Origin: Cannabis sativa
Taxonomy: Eukaryota > Streptophyta > Magnoliopsida > Rosales > Cannabaceae
NCBI RefSeq assembly: GCF_029168945.1
Contig: NW_026870043.1
Coordinates: forward strand, 7,198,501 to 7,262,500
Reading direction: 5' to 3'
DNA length: 64,000 bases
Of the stretch, positions 15,768 to 26,356 are shown piece by piece (within the stretch, counting starts at the first letter, position 1; each line of letters starts with the position of its first letter). The position numbers and the translations under genes were made by a program. The notes beneath the pieces were generated by a model. That model was not told the DNA's origin. It saw nothing but the letters and a program-made list of their open reading frames with translations, and did not search any database.

Positions 15768-15772
15768 GACCC
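15768..15772. repeat. Target-site duplication GACCC, left
   Basis: Five bases GACCC directly before the TG of the left LTR. An identical GACCC at 26352-26356 directly follows the CA of the right LTR. GACCC is common in this array, but the paralogous uninterrupted site near 48091-48110 supports this as the true duplication. Confidence 0.85.
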
Positions 15773-17691
15773 TGTTGGGTTTTATGCCCTAAATAAAACT
15801 CTTTACAATCTGATTAGTTATCAATATAAGAAATTTGAAGTGATTGATGTTTGCATGAATTTTACATGCTAATGGTTTAATATGTTTAATATGTTTATTA
15901 CATTCATACACACAAAATCAGTTAAATCCAGATCATATGTTTATTCACAATTACAGTATCGTCAACACAGTGGAATGTGATTGTGATCATATGAATCAAA
16001 AGTTTTGGTCCCTGTTTCATCAATGTTATTGGATTTACACTAATGTGATAATCAGCGATGATGTATACTTACACTTGGAGTAAGTGTTATGTTCTTTCCA
16101 GGACATTAGTAAAGTATACTAGTTTCGAATGTATGGAGTATACATTGGACTGGACCGATATTGAAACTAAGTTAAGATATTACAAACTTACCGTTACACA
16201 TATCTTTCCAAGTCAATATCAGTAGTTGATCTTAAGATTAAAAGAATCTAAATCCTGATATGCTTAGGCTCAACTCAGGAGTGCTATTCATGTTCTCAGA
16301 TTTATTAGTTAAGCCTACCTTTGGGTCAGGGTGATACGTATATTTTGGGAACATGATAGTATGATAGAGTGGGAGTGCTGAACATAAATATGGAATCTAT
16401 AGCTTCTACTGGTGTATAGAAGTCAAGTGATGATTCCCTTCGAGCTTAGCAAATAGAAGTAAATGGATGAGCTCTTGTTTAACTGACTAATTATTAGATC
16501 ACTAAACACCATTTACAGGTAGCTAAGTGTTTTAAGGGGAAAAATACATTGAGGGGTGAGAACGGTAAAGAAATCCCATCTCGATGTAGATCATCTATAT
16601 AGAGGATCTTTAAATCACAATAAGATTATAACAACGGTTAAATGAGATAGTATATTGATATCATGGAACATACAATATGCTCTATATAAGTCTGAGAGTG
16701 CAATTCTAAGTTCTAAGAGTGGATTCAACGAAGAATTAATAAGTAGGAATTTACTTGGTAAATTTGGTTCACTTATTGGAAACTCAGCATATAGATCCAT
16801 GGTCCCCATTCTAGTTGAGAACATTCTGCTTGTAAGACTCATTAATTGATTCGTGATTGATCAATTATAATTCTAAAGTTAGACTATGTCTAATTCTATG
16901 AATTTTCACTAAGCAGGGGTGAAATTGTAAAGAAAAGAGTTTCTAGGTTTATTTATTTATTAATGGACTTTATATGTCTAATTAATAATTAAATTAAATG
17001 ACAATATTATTTAATAATCTATTTTAGTTATTAAATAATTAGTTTTGGCATTTAAAAGGTTAGAATTGGAAAATTAGCGTTTTTGAGAAAATAGAGATAA
17101 AATTTGATAAAATTGCAAAATTAAGTGAGGCCCATTACTACACCTTGGCCGGCCACTTAATATGCTTTTTCAAATTAATATTTTCATTATTTTAATGCCA
17201 AATAAATCCTAACCTAAACCTAGTAGTTGCCTATAAATAGAAAGTGATGGCTTAGTCACATAACATGCTTTGACAAGTTTTCACAAGCCTTTCTGAAAAA
17301 AATTTCTCTCTTCAGAAAAATTGAGCCTTCCCCACTTTCTATACCTGGCCGAAACCCTCTCTCCTCTTTTCTCCTTCATCTTTTTCGACCCTAGTGAAAG
17401 AGTAAGTGCCCACACACAGCAAGCAGTAACTCAATCATAGATTGGAAGACTGTGAAGGATCAAACTTGAAGAAGAAGGACATTCGGGCTCAGATCTTGAT
17501 TATACTCTGCTACAGAAAGGATTCAAGGGTTAGAGATCTGAGTGGAAGGAGACATTAATTCCGCTGCATCAATGTAAGGTTTTCTTAACTTTATATGTGT
17601 TTAATTTATCGTTTTAGAAAGTTCATATTTATGGTGTTTAAACAACATACTTGTGAGTAGATCTAAGATCCTGGTAAAATAAATTCCAACA
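15773..17691 (+). repeat. 5' LTR of the Gag-only element
   Basis: A 1,919-bp repeat matching 24432-26351 almost base for base. It begins TGTTGGGTTTTATGCCC and ends TTCCAACA. A canonical plant TATA box (CTATAAATAG, 17231-17240) lies about 450 bp from its right end, suggesting transcription start near 17265. Short opposing open frames around 16615-16849 lie in both LTRs and have no recognisable similarity. Confidence 0.95.
17231..17240 (+). promoter_or_regulatory. TATA box of the 5' LTR
   Basis: CTATAAATAG in the gag orientation, with an identical copy in the 3' LTR at 25890-25899. It is the likely core promoter of the genomic RNA. The older relative at 49110-51682 has lost this part of the LTR through an internal deletion. 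Confidence 0.7.
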
Positions 17692-17693
17692 AC

Positions 17694-17706
17694 TTGTATC
17701 AGAGCC
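17694..17706 (+). other. Primer binding site (initiator Met tRNA type)
   Basis: TTGTATCAGAGCC starts two bases after the LTR end. It resembles the usual plant Copia primer site TGGTATCAGAGC complementary to initiator methionine tRNA, with one to two mismatches at the start. The older relative has a further diverged version near 50003. Confidence 0.8.
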
Positions 17707-18817
17707 ATGGTAATTGATTTACTTACATGAAATTTGGACTTTAAAACGATTGTTTGTTTGTTTTTGGATGGTATCATGTTGTATTGAGTGTTATTTGATG
17801 ATTGATTGATGTTTGTAAATTTTCGTGAAAAATAATTGCGATTCTGTCTCTGGAATTATTTTTATTGGGTAGTATGGAAAAAATTAAGCAAGTTAGCCTT
17901 TTACAGAACTCAATTTGCATTTTATTTGAATTATTTATGAATTTTTGAAGATTTGAAAAAATCGGGACTGTGCTGATATTTTCCTGCGATCGCAAATCTG
18001 TCCGTACAGTTCACAATTTTTTCGTTTTTCTTCTATTTTTCATACTTTTTCATGGTATTAACTTCCGATTTTTTGTATAGTTTTGTATATATACTACTAC
18101 TATTCCTAATTCAATTCTAATTATCATTTTGAATTAATTTAATATTTTTTAATTTTAATTCAAGATATTAGTGTAATTTGAATTTGAATAGAATTAGTAT
18201 CTATCTTCTTGCTTAAAAATCTATCTTATTTTTAAATTTGATTATATCTTATCTTATTTTTAAATTTAAGGTCAGATTTTATAAATATTTTTTTAAAAAA
18301 ATCAAATCTTTTTTAGATATTTTGACCTTATTTAAATTTAAAATAAGATATTTATAATCATGTAATTTTAAATAGATGTAAGATATTTTGCTAACTTTTA
18401 AATTTTGTTATTTTATTTATTTAAATTAAATATAAAATCTGAAAAGATATTTCATTTATCTTTTCTAATTTTTATTTAATTTTTATTTTTTAAAATAACA
18501 TTTAATTTTTTAAAAGTAGTTAGCAAATTTTGAAATGAAATTTAGGTTGGTTGAAACCTAATTTTTCAAAATTGTAGGTTTAATTTTAAATATTTTTTTT
18601 TAAATAATCTCGAAATTTAAATTTTTTATTTTCGAAATAAATATTTATTTTTTTTTATTTATTTTTCGAAAATTAAATTATTTTTTTTAATTATTTAATT
18701 ATTTATTTTTCGAAAGTATTTATTTAAAATTAAATAAATCCTACTTCCAACTATCCAGCTAACCTTGTTGCAGGAGTATGTGGTTTTAGCTTGTATGTAA
18801 GTTTTTAAAACCTATTA

Positions 18818-19263
18818 GAGTAGAACCTCTATTTAAGAATACTCTATTTAAGAATAACCTCTAATTTGTTATAAAAAAATCAAGTCCCGATTTGGGCCAG
18901 TTATAAATAAGAATAACCTCTAAATTGTAATTAGTTATACATTTTCTAAGTCCCGTATTAACAAAGTATACCTCTATATAAGAATAATTACATCTTAATA
19001 AAATATATACATGTATTTTGTAAATTTATTTATGTAAAATTAATAATTTTATTTTAAATTATAATACATGTATGAAATTATATTTACTCTAAAATATTTC
19101 TATTACGATATAGTATTAATGATTATTTATTGTTATTATTACTACATTGATATTTTTTGGTTTTTTAATTTTTTTTTCTAGTGTAACTCTATTTAGTTAT
19201 AACCTCCCAATTAGAATATAATTTACTTGGTCCCAAGTGTATTCTTGGATAGAGGTTCTACTG
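18818..19263. mobile_element. Emigrant/pogo-like MITE nested in the leader
   Basis: A 446-bp AT-rich insertion with terminal inverted repeats of about 24 bp: left AGTAGAACCTCTATTTAAGA..., right its reverse complement with about two mismatches. It is flanked by TA (18816-18817 and 19264-19265). The older relative of the host element has the uninterrupted sequence CCTATTATTACTTG near 51083-51096, which matches precise TA-target insertion. The end sequence resembles the Arabidopsis Emigrant family (a pogo/Tc1-mariner-derived MITE) as I recall it. There is no coding capacity. Confidence 0.88.
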
Positions 19264-19579
19264 TATTACTTGATTGCAAATAGCCATGGTTACTTTTTGC
19301 CAGATCTAATGATCTGATGGCTCCCTTGGTTAAGTTAATAATTTGTAACAGGTAAATTTTACAATCTTCTTTCATCTGTGTATGACCTAGCAACATGATA
19401 GGATCCATCCAAAGTGTGCCTGTATGAGCCTATATGTTTATTTTGTTTTAATATAGATACATATAGGTTGTTGCTAAATAAAATGTCACACCATGATAGA
19501 TTTTATTTAGGTCTATTTAGTTATTGGACCTATTCAATTAATAACAGTTATTTATTTTAAGGTTAAATTCCTCTCTTTT

Positions 19580-19671
19580 GGGCCTCGTGTGAGAGTTGGG
19601 AGCCATAGAAGTGGGTACGACATACTTAACCCAGCACCCCCTCACATGAACTACCCCAATTGTGAAGGCCC
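19580..19671 (+). other. Conserved structured island in the leader RNA
   Basis: A 92-bp GC-richer island in AT-rich surroundings. Three nested complementary pairs are visible in order: GGGCCT 19580-19585 with AGGCCC 19666-19671, GTGTGAG 19587-19593 with CTCACAT 19641-19647, and GTTGGG 19595-19600 with CCCAGC 19630-19635. The older relative keeps it nearly unchanged at 51404-51495. Candidate packaging or dimerisation signal. Confidence 0.6.
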
Positions 19672-21752
19672 ATTTGCCTGATTTAAATAACTGTACTAGG
19701 TTAATTATATTAGTTTGACCTAATAAAATTGAATTAGCAACATAATTAACTTTTAAAATATATGAAAATTTATTTTCATTTTAATATTTTAAAGTTAATT
19801 TTAAGAAAAACACTTTTAGTTTAGATATTATTTCTAGACAAACTATTTGTATTTTTCTTGTATTTAATTAAATATAGAATTTTAACTAACTAAGATTCTT
19901 TCTGGAGCTTATTTAATTAAATATTCCTATTTAAGTTATAAATTAGTTGTAACAACTGATTTTTCTTATCTAACTTAAATTTGAATATTTGATTTAAATT
20001 TTAAATCAAGTTGAGGAATCCTAGGCATTAGTTATTAAAGATTCTTAAGATTTTTTTTTTAAGTTAATAGCTTTTCGAATATTAACTTAAAATGGAATAT
20101 TTTAGATATTTTTTAGGTTAATATCTTTTCAAATATTAACTTAAAAACATATCTTCAAATTAAGTGGTTACAACTTAATTTTTGATATTTAATTAAATCT
20201 AAATTTGAAATTATTTAAGTTTTAGATTTTTTCTATATAACTTAAATTAGATATTTTTCAAATTTTTGAAAAGATACTTAGTCAAATAAGATATTTTCTA
20301 GATAGTAATTTCTAGACTACTTATTATTTCTAATATTTAAATAGGAAAATTATACTTTGTGAAATTAATTATTTAAATAATTAATTTTGGTACAATTTTA
20401 TTAAGTATATTTTTTCCTAGTATTAAACTAGAAATAAATAATTAAGCCTTCTCTACACTTAATTATTATTTCTTGAATTTAATACATTTAATTAACTTGA
20501 AAAATCTAAATATCTAAGTTGATTTTCATCATGATACTTAAATATTTATTGATTTTTCATGACACTTAATTAAATAGAAAATTATTTTTAAGTTGAAATT
20601 TAATTTTTCAACTTAAATTTAAATAATTTTCAATATATATATTTTTCTTAATCAATTTCAAAAATTGCATTTTATTTATGCAATATTTTCGAATTTTTTA
20701 TTTTGAAAAATAGATTGAGTTGTAAATTAATTATTTATTTTAATTAATTCTTGGACCAACTACAATCAATGATTTTTTCATTTAATTGATTAATTTAAAA
20801 TAAATGAATTTAAAATATATATATAACATTAGAAATTGAATTAATTAGTCAAAAGAAAATCTAAATAGGTGATATTTTTGCTTGAAGTATTTCTTTTCTA
20901 TTTTTTATTATTTTAGAAAATTGTATTTTAATATACTTTAAATTTTTCGAACCCAATAAATATATTCTCAAAGGAAATTTTTAAGTTGCTAATTATTTAT
21001 TTAATTCAACTTAAATTAATTTCCTTAATATTTATATTTAAGATTATTACTAAGATGGAAATAATTAATTTTATTTCAATCACCATCTAAGTATAATTTT
21101 ATAAATATTATATTAAATTCTTATTTTTGAATTTTAATTCTTAATTTAGAATTTAATGAGATTTATTTATTAGAATAATAAAGAAAATACATTTTAAATA
21201 ATGATCTTTATTATTATTATTAAGATATTCGATCTCCATTGTGGGTTTTACACCGCGTTTGTTTTAGTGAGTAATCCTCCCTAATGGAGGAACGTTCATT
21301 AAAAATTTCGCACCGTTTAATCTCGCATGATAAGTGGTTTGTAAGTGTTTTATATGGTATAGATCACCCTAATGGTGGCGACCATATTTGACTTGCAAAT
21401 TGCGAAACAATGGTAGAAGCTCATGAGATAGAATAGCCTTGACTCTCGCCGAAACGGGACAACGCTGGATTCTGATCTTGATCGAATAAAAGGTTGCTAG
21501 AATGTTTAACATTTTAGATGAGCTGACAACTCTATTCAATGGATGGTAGCTTTGACTCTCGCCAAAACGGGACACTGATATCAGTTTGTTGAAAACCTTG
21601 GAAATTATCTAGGATTGAATTTTTTAAGTATTTTCTCATATCATTCCTACTTGCTATGTGCTTATAATTTCTGAATTGTTTTTGTGTGTTAAACCATTAT
21701 TTAATTTCTATTTGTTGATTTCTATTATTTTGTAGTATCCTGTATTATTAAA

Positions 21753-22622
21753 ATGAATCCCATGTTATCACTGTTGACTGAAAACAAGCTGAATGGATCT
21801 AACTTTAATAAATGGAATGAGAACATTAATATTGCTCTCATAGGAGAAAGTGCCTTGTTTGTTTTAACTGAGCCGTCACCTGAAGTGCCTGGGGATAATG
21901 CATCCAAAGCTGTGAAAGAAAAGTATGAGCGTTGGCAGAAAGCAAATGACAAAGCTCTATACTTTATGCTTTCTAGCATGGTTGACACCCTCAAAACTCG
22001 GTTTTCTAAAACTGAGAAGGCTGCTGAAGTTATGACGAAGTTAAATGAGCTATTCGGTAAGGCATCACTTCAGTCACGCTTTGACGCGACTAAGAAGTAC
22101 ATTAATGCACGGATGGAACCTCATCAAAACGTGCGTGATCATGTTCTCCTCATGTCCAGTTATTTCCAAGAAGCCCAGGATCATGGTGCTGAAATGGACA
22201 GTGCTACTCAAGTTAGTCTTATCTTGAATAGCCTGACTCCAGCATTTCTACCATATACATCAAATTATGTCATGAATAAGAAGGAAATTGACTTTCATGA
22301 ATTAGTCAATGACCTTCAAACTTATGAAAATTTGATTGGAGGACCCAAGAAGAAAGGCAGTAAACCTCATAATCCTGGTAATGGTAATGGGACGATAAAA
22401 CCTGAAGCAAATGTTGCCTCTGCTTCAAAACCCAAATCGAAGAAGAAGTGGAAGAACACCAAAAAGCGAACAATAGCCATGAAAAAGGTTGTTCCTTCTA
22501 GTGATGCTACACTTAAAGGAAAGTGTTTCTACTGCAATGAGAAAGGTCATTGGAAACCCCAGTGTCCTAAACTTCTTGCAAAGAAACAAGGTATTTCCAT
22601 TTATAAACTTAAAAAGTTTTAG
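21753..22622 (+). CDS. gag: Copia-type Gag polyprotein (UBN2 family) with zinc knuckle
   Basis: A 289-residue capsid/nucleocapsid protein. Residues about 15-195 show the UBN2 Gag fold signature: an N-terminal 'LNGSNFNKWNENI' region, the 'YERWQKANDKALYFMLSS' stretch, then a helical region ending in 'LVNDLQTYE'. A lysine-rich linker (about 197-250) leads to a CCHC zinc knuckle at residues 258-271 (C-x2-C-x4-H-x4-C). The first ATG after a long AT-rich leader is used. The frame ends soon after the knuckle without protease. A GT-AG pair (22591-22691) could splice the tail to a shorter ending, but this is only a possibility. No pol frame follows, so this Gag probably packages its own RNA while enzymes come from another element. 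Confidence 0.93.
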   Translation: MNPMLSLLTENKLNGSNFNKWNENINIALIGESALFVLTEPSPEVPGDNASKAVKEKYERWQKANDKALYFMLSSMVDTLKTRFSKTEKAAEVMTKLNELFGKASLQSRFDATKKYINARMEPHQNVRDHVLLMSSYFQEAQDHGAEMDSATQVSLILNSLTPAFLPYTSNYVMNKKEIDFHELVNDLQTYENLIGGPKKKGSKPHNPGNGNGTIKPEANVASASKPKSKKKWKNTKKRTIAMKKVVPSSDATLKGKCFYCNEKGHWKPQCPKLLAKKQGISIYKLKKF

Positions 22623-24416
22623 TGAATTATTATCAAATTGGATTTATGATTCTGGACTAAACTTTGTTTATTTGTTTTCTTCTTCTTATAGGCCAAGCTA
22701 CTTGAACTCAATTGAGTTGGATCAGAAAGCTGGACCAAGGGTGAAATCGTCCAGATGAAGATGAAGCTCTTCAATTTTTTTTGAATTAATTGTTTTAGTT
22801 TAAAGACAATTTGGATTTCAAATTTTAGTCAGGGATATTTATCCCTGTTTCTCTCATACTGTTGCAATACATTTTTTTTAATAAAGTTTTTTTTTTCGAA
22901 ATTCACTATTGCAATTTATGAGATTGAGCTTCATTTAATTTTATCTTCATCAATTATTACCACATTATATTTATATGTTTGAATGTGTAAGTGTTTTTAT
23001 TATTGATGCAAATTCTATAATATTTACAACTCTTCATAGAGTTATATTATATAGACACTAGAAATTATTTCTATGTTTATCAATAATTGTTAATTCTCAA
23101 ACAATTATTAAGAATTTGTTTAATAAAAGGATCTTATGATCTGATAGGGGTGGAGAAAAGTTAAGAAAACTATGCAGTTCAACGATCTTTTATATCTAAT
23201 GAACTCTGGATAGTATTCAACTCCACCTAAACTCTATCACACTAAGAGAATCATGATCTTTACAACCTTTAGGGGTGGATCATAATCTCTATATACTTAG
23301 GGGTGGAGGTTATCCATAGTACCCTATATGTATATTCTTAGGGGTGGAGTCCATTCCACAATTCCCTATGAAACACATATCTTGTTTAAACATGGAAGTA
23401 ATATAATGAGTCAGCTATTGTCAATATAAATTCTTGATCTTGATTGTATGTTCCATTTCGATTTGACTGTTGTAAGTAAAAGTTTGATACCTCAGAAAGT
23501 TCTTTGTTAAAGTTTCACACTACCTTAATTGAGTGGGAGAATTTTAAAATTCTATACCCATCTTCATTAGGTTGATACTTGTGATAGGTACTTAAGAACA
23601 CTACTGAAAAGCAAATCTGACCATTCACATGGATAGGTATAGCTTATCAGAATTATGAGAATAAGATAAAGAACTTTAGTTCAGTCCATTCGAATGACTT
23701 GAACCAAGAATTCTTAATCCTCATAAAATTTGATGGTATCTTAATTTTGATTACTTTATCTCTGGCATGTATTTTTCACTTCAAATACTAGTCTGCTATG
23801 TTGATGACTTAGTCTTGACTTAAAGTTTCAGACTAATACAAAAGTCACAACTAGGTAACTCTCTAAACAATCAGAGGTTAAAAGTATTATTTAACCAGAC
23901 ATCTGCTATTGAGTGGGAGCTATCTGAGATGTAATCAAATAGGGAACATTAGAAGATATTCAAGAAGGATTTATGAAAGTGATCTATATGTTAGATATTA
24001 AGGAACTGTATATCAGTTATCCTTGTATCACACCATCTAATTTCGAAATTCTATGAGATGGTGCTTACTTTGGGGTGGAGGAATTATTGAATAATAATTC
24101 AAGCTCTACCAGAGAAGAATTGTAACTTGGTCTATTCGAAAATACCAGAAAGTTATATCACTGAAGAAAAGTCTACACTGTATTATCTCAATTACATATT
24201 TTAAAATATGAGAGATATGTCTTCTGTTTATCCAGATGTACTTTTAAAACAGTGAAGATTTCAGTATCCCTTGATGAGTAAAGCATATAGTAAAGGATGT
24301 TTCATAAGAGTATTTATGAACTAGTTTCCAGAAGTTTGGGTGGATTCAAATATACTACACTTGATCTGAAGATCAAGACATCAGATTGACCTATTTGCAC
24401 AGTTTGTTTTATATTA
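22623..24416 (+). other. Noncoding 3' region of the Gag-only element
   Basis: About 1.8 kb where an autonomous Copia element would carry pol. I find no conserved pol motif in any frame. A purine motif (A/T)GGGGTGGA recurs at 23146, 23271, 23299, 23340 and 24071, resembling the purine tract before the 3' LTR. A possible 3' splice site (TTCTTCTTATAG) ends at 22691. Confidence 0.7.
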
Positions 24417-24431
24417 GTGCAAGTGGGAGTT
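24417..24431 (+). other. Polypurine tract
   Basis: GTGCAAGTGGGAGTT directly upstream of the 3' LTR start, in the position and composition expected for plus-strand DNA priming in Copia elements. Confidence 0.8.
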
Positions 24432-26351
24432 TGTTGGGTTTTATGCCCTAAATAAAACTCTTTACAATCTGATTAGTTATCAATATAAGAAATTTGAAGT
24501 GATTGATGTTTGCATGAATTTTACATGCTAATGGTTTAATATGTTTAATATGTTTATTACATTCATACACACAAAATCAGTTAAATCCAGATCATATGTT
24601 TATTCACAATTACAGTATCGTCAACACAGTAGAATGTGATTGTGATCATATGAATCAAAAGTTTTGGTCCCTGTTTCATCAGTGTTATTGGATTTACACT
24701 AATGTGATAATCAGCGATGATGTATACTTACACTTGGAGTAAGTGTTATGTTCTTTCCAGGACATTAGTAAAGTATACTAGTTTCGAATGTATGGAGTAT
24801 ACATTGGACTGGACCGATATTGCAACTAAGTTAAGATATTACAAACTTACCGTTACACATATCTTTCCAAGTCAATGTCAGTAGTTGATCTTAAGATTAA
24901 AAGAATCTAAATCCTGATATGCTTAGGCTCAACTCAGGAGTGCTATTCATGTTCTCAGATTTATTAGTTAAGTCTACCTTTGGGTCAGGGTGATACGTAT
25001 ATTTTGGGAACATGATAGTATGATTGAGTGTGAGTGCTGAACATAAATATGGAATCTATAGCTTCTACTGGTGTATAGAAGTCAAGTGATGATTCCCTTC
25101 GAGCTTAGCAAATAGAAGTAAATGGATGAGCTCTTGTTTAACTGACTAATTATTAGATCACTAAACACCATTTACAGGTAGCTAAGTGTTTTAAGGGGCA
25201 AAATACATTGAGGGGTGAGAACGGTAAGGAAATCCCATCTCGATGTAGATCATCTATATAGAGGATCTTTAAATCACAATAAGATTATAACAATGGTTAA
25301 ATGAGATAGTATATTGATATCGTGGAACATACAATATGCTCTATATAAGTCTGAGAGTGCAATTCTAAGTTCTAAGAGTGGATTCAACGAAGAATTAATA
25401 AGTAGGAATTTACTTGGTAAATTTGTTTCACTTATTGGAAGCTCAACATATAGATCCATGGTCCCCATTCTAGTTGAGAACATTCTGCTTGTAAGACTCA
25501 TTCATTGATTCGTGATTGATCAATTATAATTCTAAAGTTAGACTATGTCTAATTTTATGAATTTTCACTAAGCAGGGGTGAAATTGTAAAGAAAAGAGTT
25601 TCTAGGTTTATTTATTTATTAATGGACTTTATATGTCTAATTAATAATTAAATTAAATGACAATATTATTTAATAATCTATTTTAGTTATTAAATAATTA
25701 GTTTTGGCATTTAAAAGGTTAGAATTGGAAAATTGGCGTTTTTGAGAAAATAAAGATAAAATTTGATAAAATTGCAAAATTAAGTGAGGCCCATTACTAC
25801 ACCTTGGCCGGCCACTTAATATGCTTTTTCAAATTAATATTTTCATTATTTTAATGCCAAATAAATCCTAACCTAAACCTAGTAGTTGCCTATAAATAGA
25901 AAGTGATGGCTCAGTCACATAACATGCTTTGACAAGTTTTCACAAGCCTTTCTGACAGAAATTTCTCTCTTCAGAAAAACTGAGCCTTCCCCACTTTCTA
26001 TACCTGGCCGAAACCCTCTCTCCTCTTTTCTCCTTCATCTTTTTTCGACCCTAGTGAAAGAGTAAGTGCCCACACACAGCAAGCAGTAACTCAATCATAG
26101 ATTGGAAGACTGTGAAGGATCAAACTTGAAGAAGAAGGACATTCAGGCTCAGATCTTGATTATACTCTGCTACAGAAAGGATTCAAGGGTTAGAGATCTG
26201 AGTGGAAGGAGACATTAATTCTGCTGCATCAATGTAAGGTTTTCTTAACTTTATAAGTGTTTAATTTATCGTTTTAGAAAGTTCATATTTAGGGTGTTTA
26301 AACAACATACTTGTGAGTTGATCTAAGATCCTGGTAAACTAAATTCCAACA
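24432..26351 (+). repeat. 3' LTR of the Gag-only element
   Basis: 1,920 bp, TGTTGGG...CCAACA, about 98.5% identical by eye to the 5' LTR, with one single-base indel in a T run near 26040. It is followed immediately by GACCC and then array sequence that continues the unit interrupted at 15772. Confidence 0.95.
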
Positions 26352-26356
26352 GACCC
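26352..26356. repeat. Target-site duplication GACCC, right
   Basis: Matches GACCC at 15768-15772. Together with the empty paralogous site it defines the exact insertion. Confidence 0.85.

Larger units (their letters stand above)
621..15772. repeat. Degenerate hexamer satellite array, first block
   Basis: About 15 kb of degenerate hexamers of the form RACCYR on the + strand with few thymines. It is not a simple microsatellite. A conserved box, approximately GCTTGGACCCGACCCGTAGT followed by CGGTGTTTGGATCTGGGA, recurs near 843, 1509, 3147, 4469, 5109, 6869, 8064, 8731, 11368, 12354, 12913, 13596, 14411 and 15204. A second box (near GTGACTTGAAACTGGAATCG) follows it by about 120, 210 or 290 bases, for example at 1131, 3272, 4748, 6986, 8357, 11579 and 13210. 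A GATGGGGGACCCA-type marker at 700, 4326, 7923, 12770 and 15062 gives higher-order spacing of about 3.6 kb for the first units. Open frames encode only dipeptide-like repeats (DP, RT, GS, GL) and are not genes. Confidence 0.9.
17707..21752 (+). other. Long AT-rich noncoding leader of the Gag-only element
   Basis: About 4 kb between primer site and gag with no credible coding. It holds a long AT-rich inverted repeat (18251-18274 with 18322-18349), a nested MITE (18818-19263), a GC-richer conserved island with nested inverted repeats (19580-19671), two tandem short hairpins (20059-20090 and 20113-20144), a hairpin CCTCC/GGAGG (21276-21290) and two 24-bp direct repeats TTGACTCTCGCC... (21439 and 21552). 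These may serve packaging, dimerisation or translation control; that is inference. Confidence 0.75.
15773..26351 (+). mobile_element. Gag-only Copia-type LTR retrotransposon (TR-GAG-like), complete
   Basis: A 10,579-bp element bounded by TGTTGGG...CCAACA LTRs of about 1.92 kb with a 5-bp GACCC target-site duplication. A tRNA-iMet-like primer binding site follows the left LTR, and a purine tract (AAGTGGGAGTT) precedes the right LTR. The only convincing coding region is a UBN2-type Gag at 21753-22622. No protease, integrase, reverse transcriptase or RNase H is visible, so it must be moved by an autonomous partner. A 4-kb AT-rich leader precedes gag and a 1.8-kb noncoding stretch follows it. The LTRs differ at roughly 28 positions plus one indel by eye (about 1.5%), implying a recent insertion. 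It fits the plant 'terminal repeat with GAG' class of nonautonomous elements. Confidence 0.93.

Noticed and set aside
16615..16849. Opposing open frames of 64-75 codons, repeated at 25274-25508
   Set aside because: They lie within both LTRs, overlap on opposite strands, and show no family similarity. They repeat only because the LTR is repeated.
22623..24416. Degraded Copia pol
   Set aside because: I looked for integrase, RT (YVDD) and RNase H words in all frames and found none. A profile search could still reveal remnants.
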